DNA of 49,043 nt from Pseudomonas piscis (GTDB taxonomy: Bacteria > Pseudomonadota > Gammaproteobacteria > Pseudomonadales > Pseudomonadaceae): NCBI RefSeq assembly GCF_009380155.1, contig NZ_WHUV01000010.1, positions 1 through 49,043 on the forward strand. The letters run 5' to 3'. The notes below the pieces were generated by a model, which did not search any database, had not been told where the DNA came from, and was given only the letters and a program-made list of their open reading frames with translations. This document shows positions 1-8,542 of this stretch, piece by piece. The position numbers were made by a program, and so were the translations under genes. The stretch's first letter is position 1. Every line of letters begins with the position of its first letter.

Positions 1-3000
1 CTCCTCGGCCAGATCCACTTGCGGGGCGCTCGCCGGATAACCGGCGAAATCGGCCGCGCCTTCGACGCTGAGGGTCGGCAAACCATCCGGGATCGGCAAG
101 CGCTCCAGCAGGTGATCCTGGGTCAGCAGCAGCCACGCGCCGCTGTCCTGCATCATGTAGCGCAGGCGGTCCTGGGGGTATTCGATGTCCAGCGGCACAT
201 AGACCCCACCGGCCTTGAGCACCGCCAGGAAGGCCACCATGATCTCCGCGCAGCGCGGCATGGCGATGGCCACCCGCACCTCCGGGCCCACTCCCAGCTC
301 GATCAGCTTGTGCGCCAGTTGGTTGGCTTGCGTATCCAGCTCGCGGTAGCTCAGGCGTTGCTCGGCGAAGAACACCGCTGGCGCATCCGGAGCCTTGGCC
401 GCCTGGTCGGCGAACAGTTGATGGACAAAGCGGTGAGTCGGGTAGACCACATCGGTGTGGTCCCACTCCTCGCGGATGCGCCGCTGCTCGTCCTGGTTCA
501 GCATCAGCAGCTCGCCGATCGCTTGCTGCGGCTCGAGCATGCCCTGCAGCAGGTTTCGCCAATGATCGGCAAGGCGCGCGATAGTCGAAACCTCAAACAG
601 CTCGCCGGCGTAGATGAACGATGCATTGATCCCGGCGTCAGTCTCCAGGGTCTCCAGGGTCAGGTCGAATTGCGCCGTGCCGCCCTGCAGGACCATTTCT
701 TGCGCCACAAGCCCTGGCAGGCTGGTGCCATCGGTACTTTCTCCGGCGATGCTCAAATGGTTGTACATCACCTGGAACAGCGGGTTCTGGTCCAGCGCGC
801 GCTGCGGCTTGAGGGCATCCACCAGGCGATCGAATGGCAGGTCCTGGTGGGCTTGGGCGGCCAGCGCGGTCGCCTTCACCTGACGCAGCAACTGCCCTAC
901 GACCAGGCTCGGCGCCAGGTCGACGCGCATGACCAGGGTATTGACGAAGAAACCCATCACGCCTTCCATTTCCTGGTGGCGTCGATTGCTCACCGGAACC
1001 CCGATGCGGATATCCGGTTGATCCGAGTAGCGATGGAGCAAGAGCGCGAAGGACCCGAGGAACAGCTGGAACAGCGTCATGTCGTGGGCCTGGGCCAAGC
1101 GGCGCAGCCCTTGCTCCAGATCCACCGGCAAACGCAACCCCAAACGCTCCTGCCGATGGGTGACCAGCGCCTGGCGCGGGTGATCCACCGGCAGCTCCAG
1201 CACCGGGTGTTCCAACCCCAGTTGCTCACGCCAGTAGTCCAGCTGGCGCTGCTGTTCTCCTTGCTCGAGCCAGGCTCGATGCCAGCTGGCATAGTCAGCG
1301 TACTGCACGCTCAACTCATCGAACTGCGCAACATGTCCCTGGACGAAGCCGCGGTAGAGCGCAACGAATTCCCGCGCCAGCACACTCATGGATGCACCAT
1401 CGGAAATGATGTGGTGCAGCGTCACCACCAACAGGCAGTCCTGCTCCGCAATCTGCAGGACGCGGGCCCGACACAGCGGCCCGCGCTCCAGATCGAACAA
1501 CTCCTGGGTCTCTGCCAGGGCGCGAGCCCGGATCGCCTCGTGGGACAGGCCCGGGGCAAGACTCTCCCAAGCCAGGGCAATTTCGCCTTGAGGGTGTACG
1601 ACCTGGCACAGGGAGTCCTGGTTCTGGGTAAAAGTGGTGCGGAAGGCTTCATGGCGCTGTACCAGGACCTGGAAGGTCTGCCGCAGTGCCTCCGGGTCCA
1701 ATACCCCCTGGAGCCGCACGATGATCGGCGTGTGATAAGCAGTGCTGTGCGGGTGCATCTGCCAGAATAACCACTGCCGCTGCTGGGCATGGGACACCGG
1801 CAGCGGCACCCCACGCTGCACGGCCTCGATGGCCGGCAGGCTAGCGGCGGCACAGTTCTGCACCTGCTCGACGAACTCGTCCAGGCGCGCCGTCTCGAAC
1901 AGCACGCGCAAGGGCACATCAGCCGACAACAGCCGCCGCACGCGAGAGATAATCTGGGTCGCCAGCAATGAATGGCCGCCCAGGGCAAAGAAGTTGTCAC
2001 CCAGGCCTACGCGCTCGACCTTGAGTACCTCTTGCCAGATCGACGCAATCCGCTGTTGCAGTTCGCTGACCGGCGCCACATGGACCTCAACCGATACCTG
2101 CTGTTGCAACGCAGGCAATGCCCGCGTATCCAGCTTGCCGTTCGGAGTCAGCGGCATGTGCTCCAGCGCCACGAAATGCATGGGCACCATGTAGTCCGGC
2201 AACGTTGTGGCCAGTTGCCGGCGAATCTCCTGCCAGGCTTCCTCCGCCACCAGCCCCCCGACCAGTACGACATAGGCCGCCACTTGCGGCTCATCGGCCG
2301 GCCGTACCACCTGCGCCACCGCATCCTCGACCCCGGGCAGTTGCTTGAGGGCAGTGGTGATCTCACCCAGCTCGATACGGTAACCACGAATCTTCACCTG
2401 ATGGTCGATTCGCCCCAGGTAATCGAGCATGCCATCGTCCAGGTAACGCGCCAGATCCCCGGTCCGGTACAGGCGCTGGCCATCGCTGAAGGGGTCAGGG
2501 ACAAAGCGCTCGGCAGTCAGTGCCGCCCGGCGATGATAGCCACGCGCCAGTCCAGCCCCGCCCAGGTAGAGCTCGGCAGGAGTGCCGGCGGCCACCGGTT
2601 GTAACGATGCATCCAGTACATGGGCACGCACGTTGGCCAGGGGCAATCCCAGGGGCACCACGGCTCGCGCATCATCCACCACGTCAGCGGCCATGGTCAG
2701 GGCGCCCACCGTGGTTTCCGTCGGCCCGTAATGGTTGAACACCGCGCATTCTGGTGCCAATGCCTTGATTCTCGCGACCAACCCGGCGGGGCAAGCCTCC
2801 CCTCCCAGTACCAGGCACTGTCTTGGCAAGGAACGCGCCGGCTGCTCGCACCCCATCAGCGCCAGCAGATGCGAAGGGACGATCTTCAACACATCGATCT
2901 GCCGCACATGCAGATAGGCCGAAAAGGCCTCGGCATCCAAGCCGGTATCCAGATCGATGATATGCAGGCAACTACCGGAGCACAGGGCGCCGAACAACGT

Positions 3001-5130
3001 GGTATGCCCCAGGTCAGCGGCAATGGTCGAGACCACCGCCATATTGCGCGCAGCCCCCAGGGGCAGGCGCTGGATGATCGCCTGCACGTAGTTGGCCAGG
3101 GCCCCATGGGAAATGCTGACGCCCTTGGCCGTGCCAGTGGAACCTGAGGTGTAGATCGAGTACGCCAGGTTCGCCGCCTCGACCCGCGGTAGCGTGACCG
3201 AATGACCAACAATCGGGGCCCAGCTATCCGGGCGGTCCAGCAACAGGACACTGACCTGGCTTGCCATGGGCAAACGATCCTGGACCCGGGACTCGCTCAA
3301 CAACAGACGCACGCCACTGTCCTCGAGCATATGGCCCAGGCGCTGTTCGGGATATTGCGGGTCCAGCGGCACATAGGCACCACCGGCCTTGAGTACCGCC
3401 AGCAAACCGACCACCATTTCCAGCGAGCGCTCCACGGCGATGCCCACCGGCACCTCCGGCCCCACTCCACGCGCCAGGAGAGCCACGGCCAGTCGATCGG
3501 CTTGCTGTTCCAGCTCGCGGTAGGTCAATGCGCGCTCACCGAATACCAGGGCCGGCGCATCGGGCTGCAAACGAACCTGCTCACTGAACAGGTCGAGCAC
3601 CGAATCGGCGCTGAATGACTGGACCGTTCCGGCGCCCCGATCCAGGGTTTCGCGGACCTGGCCGGCATCGAGTAGCGTCAGCTCGGCAATCACCGAGTGC
3701 GGCTCGCGCACCATCGCCCACAGCAGGTTCTGCCAATGCCCCGCCATGCGCTCGATGGTCGACTGCTCGAAGAGCTGGCAGTCGTAGGTGAAAGCCGCTT
3801 GCAGGCGACCACCGCGCTCGAAGGTATCCAGCGTCAGGTCGAACTGTACGGTTCGCTCGTTACGCGGCAGTGCCTGCACCTCCAGCCCCGAACGGCTGCG
3901 CAAGGTGGCCAGCTCGGTAACCTGCGGCTGATGGTTGTAAAGCACTTGGAACAAGGGGCTGTGGCTCAGGCTGCGCTCCAGCTGCAACGCCTCCACCAGG
4001 CGTTCGAAAGGCAACTCCTGATGAGCCTGCGCGCCCAGGGTGGTCTCGCGGATATCGGCCAGCAGTTGCTCTACCGTCAACTGCGGGCTCAACTCCGTAC
4101 GCAACACCTGGGTATTGACGAAAAAGCCGATCAAGCCTTCGGCTTCCTGGCGCGTGCGGTTGGCGATCGGCACACCGACACGGATATCCTGCTGACCGCT
4201 GTAGCGAGACAGCAGCAGCTTGAACCCAGTCAGCAATACGGCAAACAGCGTCACTCCCTGCTTGCGGGCCAAGACACCCAACTGCTGGGCCAGGGAAGGG
4301 TCCAGGTCGAGGTCCAGGCGCCGCCCCTGACGACTGGAATGGGCCTGGCGCGGATGATCGGTTGGCAGCTGCAGAACCGGATGCTCGTCCCCAAGCTTCG
4401 CCCGCCAGTACTCCAACTGCCGCTCCTGCTCTCCCGCCTCCAGCCAGCTGCGCTGCCACAAGGCATAGTCGCGGTACTGGATCGGCAAGGCCTGGACATC
4501 AAGGGGCTCTCCCTCGACCAAGGCATCGTAGGCGCGCAGGAATTCCTCGATCAGCACCCCCATCGACCAACCATCAGCAACGATGTGGTGCAAGGTCAGG
4601 AGCATGACATGCTCCTGCTCCCCCAACTCCAACACACAAACCCGTAGCAACGGCCCTTGCTGCAGATCGAAAGGCCGGCGAGCCTCGGCATCGGCCCGCA
4701 GCTGTACTTCAGCCTCGCGCTGTTCGGGAGCGAGCCCACACAGATCCTGGTGGTCGATAGCCACCCGGGCCTCCAGGATGACTTGCCGAGGCTCGTCTTC
4801 TTCCAGACGAAACACCGTGCGCAGACTCTCGTGGCGAGCCAGCAACCAATCGAAGGCCCGGGCCAGCAGCCCGCGATCCAAAGGTCCTCGCAGGCGGACA
4901 GCGTTCGGCAGGTTGTAAGCGGCACTCTGCGGATCGAGCTGCCAAAGGAACCACATGCGCTGCTGCGCATAGGACAGCGCCTGGCGGCCAGGTACAGCGA
5001 CCTCCGCAGGAATAGGCAGCAGAGAGAAGTCGACACCTTCCTTGTCCAGCGCCTTCAAGAACAGCCGACGCTTTTCCAGCGGCAGTTCAATGAATCTACG
5101 GGCGAGCTTCAAGGAGTCTTCTGCATTCAT
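1..5130 (-). CDS. pvdI: Pyoverdine-type non-ribosomal peptide synthetase, N-terminal part (C-A-PCP-C-A...), cut by window edge
   Basis: A cytoplasmic multimodular enzyme that builds a siderophore peptide. Its first 1710 residues are here and the rest lies left of base 1. The domains seen are a short N-terminal linker (1-45), condensation domain 1 with HHIVADG at 181-187, an adenylation domain with YTSGSTG from 660 and NHYGPTE, a carrier domain with GGHSLL (Ser1054), condensation domain 2 with HHIISDG at 1239-1245, and the start of a second adenylation domain. My alignment to the GrsA pocket reads D-L-T-K-V-G-H-V-G plus the usual Lys, a published aspartate code. GGHSL, not GGDSI, suggests no epimerase follows, so L-Asp. 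An in-frame TGA at 5137-5139 fixes the ATG at 5130. The N-terminus (MNAEDSLKLARRFIEL) and the PvdS-like promoter point to pyoverdine. The symbol pvdI rests on Asp being the first loaded residue and could change if the rest of the protein disagrees. Confidence 0.88.
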   Translation of the reverse strand, partial: MNAEDSLKLARRFIELPLEKRRLFLKALDKEGVDFSLLPIPAEVAVPGRQALSYAQQRMWFLWQLDPQSAAYNLPNAVRLRGPLDRGLLARAFDWLLARHESLRTVFRLEEDEPRQVILEARVAIDHQDLCGLAPEQREAEVQLRADAEARRPFDLQQGPLLRVCVLELGEQEHVMLLTLHHIVADGWSMGVLIEEFLRAYDALVEGEPLDVQALPIQYRDYALWQRSWLEAGEQERQLEYWRAKLGDEHPVLQLPTDHPRQAHSSRQGRRLDLDLDPSLAQQLGVLARKQGVTLFAVLLTGFKLLLSRYSGQQDIRVGVPIANRTRQEAEGLIGFFVNTQVLRTELSPQLTVEQLLADIRETTLGAQAHQELPFERLVEALQLERSLSHSPLFQVLYNHQPQVTELATLRSRSGLEVQALPRNERTVQFDLTLDTFERGGRLQAAFTYDCQLFEQSTIERMAGHWQNLLWAMVREPHSVIAELTLLDAGQVRETLDRGAGTVQSFSADSVLDLFSEQVRLQPDAPALVFGERALTYRELEQQADRLAVALLARGVGPEVPVGIAVERSLEMVVGLLAVLKAGGAYVPLDPQYPEQRLGHMLEDSGVRLLLSESRVQDRLPMASQVSVLLLDRPDSWAPIVGHSVTLPRVEAANLAYSIYTSGSTGTAKGVSISHGALANYVQAIIQRLPLGAARNMAVVSTIAADLGHTTLFGALCSGSCLHIIDLDTGLDAEAFSAYLHVRQIDVLKIVPSHLLALMGCEQPARSLPRQCLVLGGEACPAGLVARIKALAPECAVFNHYGPTETTVGALTMAADVVDDARAVVPLGLPLANVRAHVLDASLQPVAAGTPAELYLGGAGLARGYHRRAALTAERFVPDPFSDGQRLYRTGDLARYLDDGMLDYLGRIDHQVKIRGYRIELGEITTALKQLPGVEDAVAQVVRPADEPQVAAYVVLVGGLVAEEAWQEIRRQLATTLPDYMVPMHFVALEHMPLTPNGKLDTRALPALQQQVSVEVHVAPVSELQQRIASIWQEVLKVERVGLGDNFFALGGHSLLATQIISRVRRLLSADVPLRVLFETARLDEFVEQVQNCAAASLPAIEAVQRGVPLPVSHAQQRQWLFWQMHPHSTAYHTPIIVRLQGVLDPEALRQTFQVLVQRHEAFRTTFTQNQDSLCQVVHPQGEIALAWESLAPGLSHEAIRARALAETQELFDLERGPLCRARVLQIAEQDCLLVVTLHHIISDGASMSVLAREFVALYRGFVQGHVAQFDELSVQYADYASWHRAWLEQGEQQRQLDYWREQLGLEHPVLELPVDHPRQALVTHRQERLGLRLPVDLEQGLRRLAQAHDMTLFQLFLGSFALLLHRYSDQPDIRIGVPVSNRRHQEMEGVMGFFVNTLVMRVDLAPSLVVGQLLRQVKATALAAQAHQDLPFDRLVDALKPQRALDQNPLFQVMYNHLSIAGESTDGTSLPGLVAQEMVLQGGTAQFDLTLETLETDAGINASFIYAGELFEVSTIARLADHWRNLLQGMLEPQQAIGELLMLNQDEQRRIREEWDHTDVVYPTHRFVHQLFADQAAKAPDAPAVFFAEQRLSYRELDTQANQLAHKLIELGVGPEVRVAIAMPRCAEIMVAFLAVLKAGGVYVPLDIEYPQDRLRYMMQDSGAWLLLTQDHLLERLPIPDGLPTLSVEGAADFAGYPASAPQVDLAEE

Positions 5131-5189
5131 CGGGAGTCATCCGTACTTACTTGTTGGGTATCGGGCACTAGCCCAGTCATCCCTACGGA

Positions 5190-5213
5190 ACGGATGAAGC
5201 CCCGGGAAAATTA
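5190..5213 (-). promoter_or_regulatory. PvdS (iron-starvation) promoter box for the NRPS
   Basis: On the minus strand TAATT (5213-5209), 16 bases, then CGT (5192-5190). The known PvdS box is TAAAT-N16/17-CGT, so this matches with one substitution. It sits 60 bases before the NRPS start codon, a normal leader length. No experimental start site is available. Confidence 0.6.
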
Positions 5214-5281
5214 ACCCCGCGCACCGCCCAAACGACCAATGCGCATGCCTCTACGGGCCACTGGAGGGACAGCGGTGGCGG

Positions 5282-5305
5282 TAAATCCACCCAGTAATCC
5301 TTCGT
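5282..5305 (+). promoter_or_regulatory. PvdS (iron-starvation) promoter box for the siderophore-interacting protein
   Basis: TAAAT at 5282-5286, a 16-base spacer, then CGT at 5303-5305: an exact match to the PvdS consensus. Transcription would start near 5312, so the translation start must lie downstream. This supports ATG 5341 over the in-frame ATG at 5239. Confidence 0.7.
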
Positions 5306-5340
5306 TTCTTCTTCAATCCTTCCAGCAGCAGGTAATGCCC

Positions 5341-6306
5341 ATGTCCTCCGCCCAATCGCTGACCGACATCCTCGCCCAAGGCTTGCGCAAACTGACCGGT
5401 ATCGACCGGCCAAAACCCAAGGGTTACCGGGTGATCAACGTCGAACTCAAGCAGCGCATCGACCTCAGCCCCTCCCTGGTACGCCTGGTATTCAGCGGCG
5501 AGGACATCGCCCAGGCCCGCACCCTGGCCCCGGACCAACGCATCAAGCTGCTGTTTCCCGCCGCCGATGGCAGCCTGCCGCAGTTGCCGGTGGAGGGCGA
5601 CTGGCATGCCGCGCGGCGCAAGCTGCCGAGCGAGCAGCAACCGCCGATGCGCACCTACACCATCCGCGAGCTGCGCCTGCAGCCGGCGGAACTGGACGTG
5701 GACTTCGTGTTGCACGGGGTCAACGGGCCGGCCTCGAGCTGGGCGACCTGCGCGCAACCTGGCGACCGCTTGCAGATGGTGGTGCCGAACAAGGCCTTCA
5801 GCGGCGACCCCGGCGGTTATGAATGGCAACCGCCGGCGGGCATCCGCAAGGTGCTGCTGATGGGCGACGAAACCGCCCTGCCGGCCATCGCCGGGATTCT
5901 CGATGAGCTCAAGGAGTATCCGGACTACCCGGATGTGCAGGTGTTCATCGAGGTGCCCCACGAGAGCGACTGCATCGACCTGCATTGTCATCCGCTGACC
6001 CGGCTGAGCTGGCTGCCCCGCGACATGCTCGACGCCCGCCATGGCGAACCCCTGATCCACGCCGCCCGAGAGCTGGCCGAACTACCGCCACCCAGCGCCG
6101 GAAGGCGACCGGTCAAGGCCGGGCGGGACGATGAAGAGCGGCCCTGGGAAACCGCAGCGCCGGCGGACAACCAGTTCTATGCCTGGGTGGCCGGAGAATC
6201 GGCCACGGTGATGAGCATCCGCCGCCACCTGATCAATGAGCGCGGCCAGGAGCGGCGCAACCTGACCTTGATGGGCTATTGGCGCATGGGCACGTCCCTG
6301 GGCTGA
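5341..6306 (+). CDS. Siderophore-interacting protein (FAD-dependent ferric-siderophore reductase family)
   Basis: A cytoplasmic flavoreductase of the ViuB/YqjH (SIP) family, which reduces ferric siderophores to release iron. The 321-residue protein has an FAD-binding half with the RTYTIREL motif, and a C-terminal SIP half with GDETALPAIAGILDEL and the family-typical GYWRMG near the end. No signal peptide is visible. An earlier in-frame ATG (5239) lies upstream of the PvdS-like promoter, so ATG 5341 after an AGG-containing site is preferred. It is transcribed divergently from the pyoverdine synthetase, so it probably acts in the same iron-starvation response. Pyoverdine iron is classically released in the periplasm, so a cytoplasmic reductase here may serve another siderophore or a backup route. 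Confidence 0.88.
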   Translation: MSSAQSLTDILAQGLRKLTGIDRPKPKGYRVINVELKQRIDLSPSLVRLVFSGEDIAQARTLAPDQRIKLLFPAADGSLPQLPVEGDWHAARRKLPSEQQPPMRTYTIRELRLQPAELDVDFVLHGVNGPASSWATCAQPGDRLQMVVPNKAFSGDPGGYEWQPPAGIRKVLLMGDETALPAIAGILDELKEYPDYPDVQVFIEVPHESDCIDLHCHPLTRLSWLPRDMLDARHGEPLIHAARELAELPPPSAGRRPVKAGRDDEERPWETAAPADNQFYAWVAGESATVMSIRRHLINERGQERRNLTLMGYWRMGTSLG

Positions 6307-6307
6307 A

Positions 6308-6350
6308 CCCTGCTCTACCGGCTGCGCACCCTGCACAGCCGGCAACAGGG
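6308..6350. terminator. Hairpin between convergent genes, possible bidirectional terminator
   Basis: The gap between the reductase stop and the thioesterase stop folds as CCCTG...CCGGCTG...CAGCCGG...CAGGG. It fills almost the whole 44-base gap. There is no T-run on either side, so termination activity is uncertain. Confidence 0.35.
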
Positions 6351-7091
6351 CTACAAGGACAGCGCGACGGGGGCCAGGTGACGGCGCCGGTGCACATCCA
6401 GATGTCCCTTGACCAGGCTCAGCACCTTGGCTTCGTGTTCGTGGATGAAGAAATGCCCGCCGGCGAGCATGTCCACCGAGAACCCGCCATGGGTCTCCTT
6501 GCTCCAGCCGATCAACTGTTCGGTGGTGGCGCGATCGGCCTTGCCGCCCAGCACGTGCACCGGGCAATTGAGCAACGGGCGCTGCACAGGCCGGAAGCGC
6601 CCGCACAACAGGAAGTCGGCCCGCAGGATCGGCAACGTCAGGCTCATCAGCTCCTGGTTGGCCAACACTTCTTCGCTGGTGCCGTTGAGGGTGCGCAGTT
6701 GCTCGATCAGTTGTGCATCGGTCTTGGGCTCGGCAAAACCGCGGTCGTATTCGGTGCGCAAGGTCGGCGCCGCGGTTCCCGAGGCGAACAGCGCCACCGG
6801 CTCCGGGCAACCCAGGGCCCGCAGGGCATGGGCCAGCTCGCAGGCCAGCAGGGCTCCCAGGCTATGGCCGAACAAGGCATAGGGTGGCCGCAACGTAGCC
6901 TGGATTTCTCCGGCCAGCTGCCTGGCCAGCTCGCGCATGTCGGTGTGCAGGGGTTCGGCGTAGCGGGCACCACGCCCGGGCAATTCCACCGGCGACAGCT
7001 GCAGCCACTCCGGCAGCTTGCGCCGCCAGCGGCTGTAGACCATGGCGCTGGCTCCAGAGTACGGCAGGCATAGCAGGTTCAACTGGGTCAC
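6351..7091 (-). CDS. Type II thioesterase (alpha/beta hydrolase, PvdG/GrsT-like)
   Basis: Editing thioesterases of this family remove wrong or stalled acyl groups from NRPS carrier domains. The 246-residue product has the nucleophile elbow GHSLG in ALFGHSLGALLA, the later Asp in GGKADRAT and the catalytic His in GGHFFIHEH. The open frame runs further upstream, but a PvdS-like box lies at 7207-7230. I therefore place the start at GTG 7091, which follows GAGGG with good spacing and begins TQLNLLCLPYSG, a typical N-terminus. It is convergent with the siderophore-interacting protein gene. In P. aeruginosa the pyoverdine thioesterase PvdG sits beside pvdL. This one may be a second or relocated copy serving the same assembly line, so no symbol is given. 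Confidence 0.87.
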   Translation of the reverse strand: MTQLNLLCLPYSGASAMVYSRWRRKLPEWLQLSPVELPGRGARYAEPLHTDMRELARQLAGEIQATLRPPYALFGHSLGALLACELAHALRALGCPEPVALFASGTAAPTLRTEYDRGFAEPKTDAQLIEQLRTLNGTSEEVLANQELMSLTLPILRADFLLCGRFRPVQRPLLNCPVHVLGGKADRATTEQLIGWSKETHGGFSVDMLAGGHFFIHEHEAKVLSLVKGHLDVHRRRHLAPVALSL

Positions 7092-7120
7092 GGTTTTCCC
7101 TCGGCAGATGATCGGTCGGC

Positions 7121-7195
7121 AGCCCCTGCAAGACTGCCGCGCCAGCCAAGGCCGGGGAACGCTGGCTCCCGTGGCTGGCGCTCTTTGCAGGGGCT
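7121..7195 (-). other. Long nested hairpin in the thioesterase leader
   Basis: Outer arms AGCCCCTGCAA (7121-7131) and TTGCAGGGGCT (7185-7195) are perfectly complementary. Inner arms GCGCCAGCCA (7139-7148) and TGGCTGGCGC (7172-7181) are also perfect. If transcription starts just after the CGT at 7207, the mRNA would begin with this structure. It could stabilise the 5' end or act as a regulatory leader, or it could be a repeat element. Confidence 0.55.
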
Positions 7196-7206
7196 CCAGA
7201 GAAACA

Positions 7207-7230
7207 ACGCGGCGCAGCGTGGACAAATTA
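7207..7230 (-). promoter_or_regulatory. PvdS-like promoter box for the thioesterase
   Basis: Minus strand TAATT (7230-7226), 16 bases, CGT (7209-7207). It has the same variant half-site and spacing as the box before the NRPS gene. It lies about 115 bases before the chosen GTG start. Confidence 0.5.
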
Positions 7231-7244
7231 GTCCCTTCGTCGTT

Positions 7245-8417
7245 TCAGCGCAGGCTGCGATAGCTCTGCAAGGCCGCCACCAGCACCACCGCACCGCCAG
7301 CCAGGGCCAGCCAGAAGCCGCTGCGGGCGCCGAACTGGTCCACCAGGCCGCCGGCACCGGCGGCCCCCAGGGCCACGCCCACCCCCAGGCCGGTGACCAG
7401 CCAGGTCAGGCCCTCGGTCAGCTTGGCCGGCGGCACGATGCGCTCCACCAGGGCCATGGCGACGATCAGGGTCGGGGAGAAGAACAACCCGGCGACGAAC
7501 ACCGCCAGCGACAAGCCGAGGATGTTGCCGGCCAGCAGCAGCGGCAAGGTGGTCACCGCAGTGGCGATACCGCTGTACATGAACAGCCGGGGCAGCGGCG
7601 TGGCCAATTTCAAGGCACCGAAGGCGATCCCCGCCAGGCACGAACCGGTGGCGTACATCGACAGCACGATGCTCGCCGCCGCCGGCTGGCCCTGTTGCTG
7701 GGCGAAGGCCACGCTGACCACATCCACCACGCCGACGATGACGCCCATGGCGGTCATCAGCAGCAACAGCAGGCGGATCTGCGCCGAACGGATGATCGAG
7801 CCCGAATGCTGTTCGTCATGGGGATGGACCGGCGGCTCGGTGGACTTCTGCACCACGAACAGCGCTACCCCCAGCGCCAGCATCAGCAGCGCCACCAGCG
7901 GTCCGGCCTCGGGAAACAGGCCGACGCTGAGACCGACCGAGATCGGCGGGCCGACGATGAAGCACACCTCGTCCAGCACCGACTCCAGGGCGTAGGCGGT
8001 CTGCAACTGCGGCTGGCCCCGGTACAGCTCGGTCCAGCGGGCCCGGACCATGGCCGACATGCTGGGCATGCAGCCGGCCAGGGCGGCGCAAAGGAACAGT
8101 GCCCAGTGCGGCGCCTGCAAGCGGGTGCACAGCAACAGCGCCAGCAAGGCGCCGCCGCCCAGCCCGGCCGCCAAAGGCAGGACCCGACCCTGGCCGAAGC
8201 GATCCACCAGGCGCGAGACCTGGGGCGCACAGAACGCCGTGGCCAGGGCGAAGGTAGCCGCCACCGAACCGGCCAGGGCGTAGCCGCCGTGCAATTGCGC
8301 CAGCATGGTGATCAGGCCGATGCCGGTCATGGAGATCGGCATCCGCGCGATCATGCCGGCCAGCACGAACGCCCGGCTGCCGGGGGCCTTGAACAACTCG
8401 CGGTAGGGGTTTGCCAT
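7245..8417 (-). CDS. MFS transporter, 12-TM type
   Basis: An inner-membrane major facilitator protein of 390 residues, about the family length, with some twelve hydrophobic segments. The N-terminus is MANPYRELFKAPGSRAFVLAG, and VSRLVDRFGQGRVLPLAAG fits the conserved loop between helices 2 and 3. ATG 8417 follows AAGGAG at proper spacing; an upstream in-frame extension would run through the operator region. It is divergent from a TetR regulator with two identical palindromes between them, which is the usual layout of a repressor-controlled drug or metabolite exporter. The substrate is not visible. A role in siderophore export is possible because of the neighbours, but no PvdS box was seen before it. 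Confidence 0.85.
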   Translation of the reverse strand: MANPYRELFKAPGSRAFVLAGMIARMPISMTGIGLITMLAQLHGGYALAGSVAATFALATAFCAPQVSRLVDRFGQGRVLPLAAGLGGGALLALLLCTRLQAPHWALFLCAALAGCMPSMSAMVRARWTELYRGQPQLQTAYALESVLDEVCFIVGPPISVGLSVGLFPEAGPLVALLMLALGVALFVVQKSTEPPVHPHDEQHSGSIIRSAQIRLLLLLMTAMGVIVGVVDVVSVAFAQQQGQPAAASIVLSMYATGSCLAGIAFGALKLATPLPRLFMYSGIATAVTTLPLLLAGNILGLSLAVFVAGLFFSPTLIVAMALVERIVPPAKLTEGLTWLVTGLGVGVALGAAGAGGLVDQFGARSGFWLALAGGAVVLVAALQSYRSLR

Positions 8418-8464
8418 GTACAACGACTCCTTGGGGGTCCTCAGGGCGGCTTTGCAGTAGCTAC

Positions 8465-8512
8465 ACATACGCCGCGTATGTTAAAAAGCATGAAAACATA
8501 CGCCGCGTATGT
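8465..8512. promoter_or_regulatory. Two identical 17-bp palindromic operators for the TetR regulator
   Basis: The perfect palindrome ACATACGCCGCGTATGT occurs at 8465-8481 and again at 8496-8512, 31 bases apart start to start (three helical turns). It lies between the divergent MFS and TetR starts, 48 and 31 bases from them. The placement predicts that the TetR protein represses both genes. Confidence 0.85.
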
Positions 8513-8542
8513 CAATCCATCATGTGTTGGAGAATTGTTTTC

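Noticed and set aside
19..1770. 583-codon plus-strand open frame in the NRPS region
   Set aside because: It is the reverse of condensation and adenylation domains; Gln/Leu/Arg-rich composition typical of antisense frames.
1..5130. NRPS for a cyclic lipopeptide such as orfamide
   Set aside because: The N-terminal condensation domain, Asp code, siderophore neighbours and PvdS-like box fit pyoverdine better; no lipopeptide exporters or LuxR regulators are near.
5239..5340. Longer N-terminus for the siderophore-interacting protein
   Set aside because: The extra codons overlap the PvdS-like promoter, so they would not be transcribed; ATG 5341 fits the family start.
6351..7091. Calling the thioesterase pvdG
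   Set aside because: The classical pvdG lies next to pvdL; identity of this copy cannot be decided without the rest of the genome.
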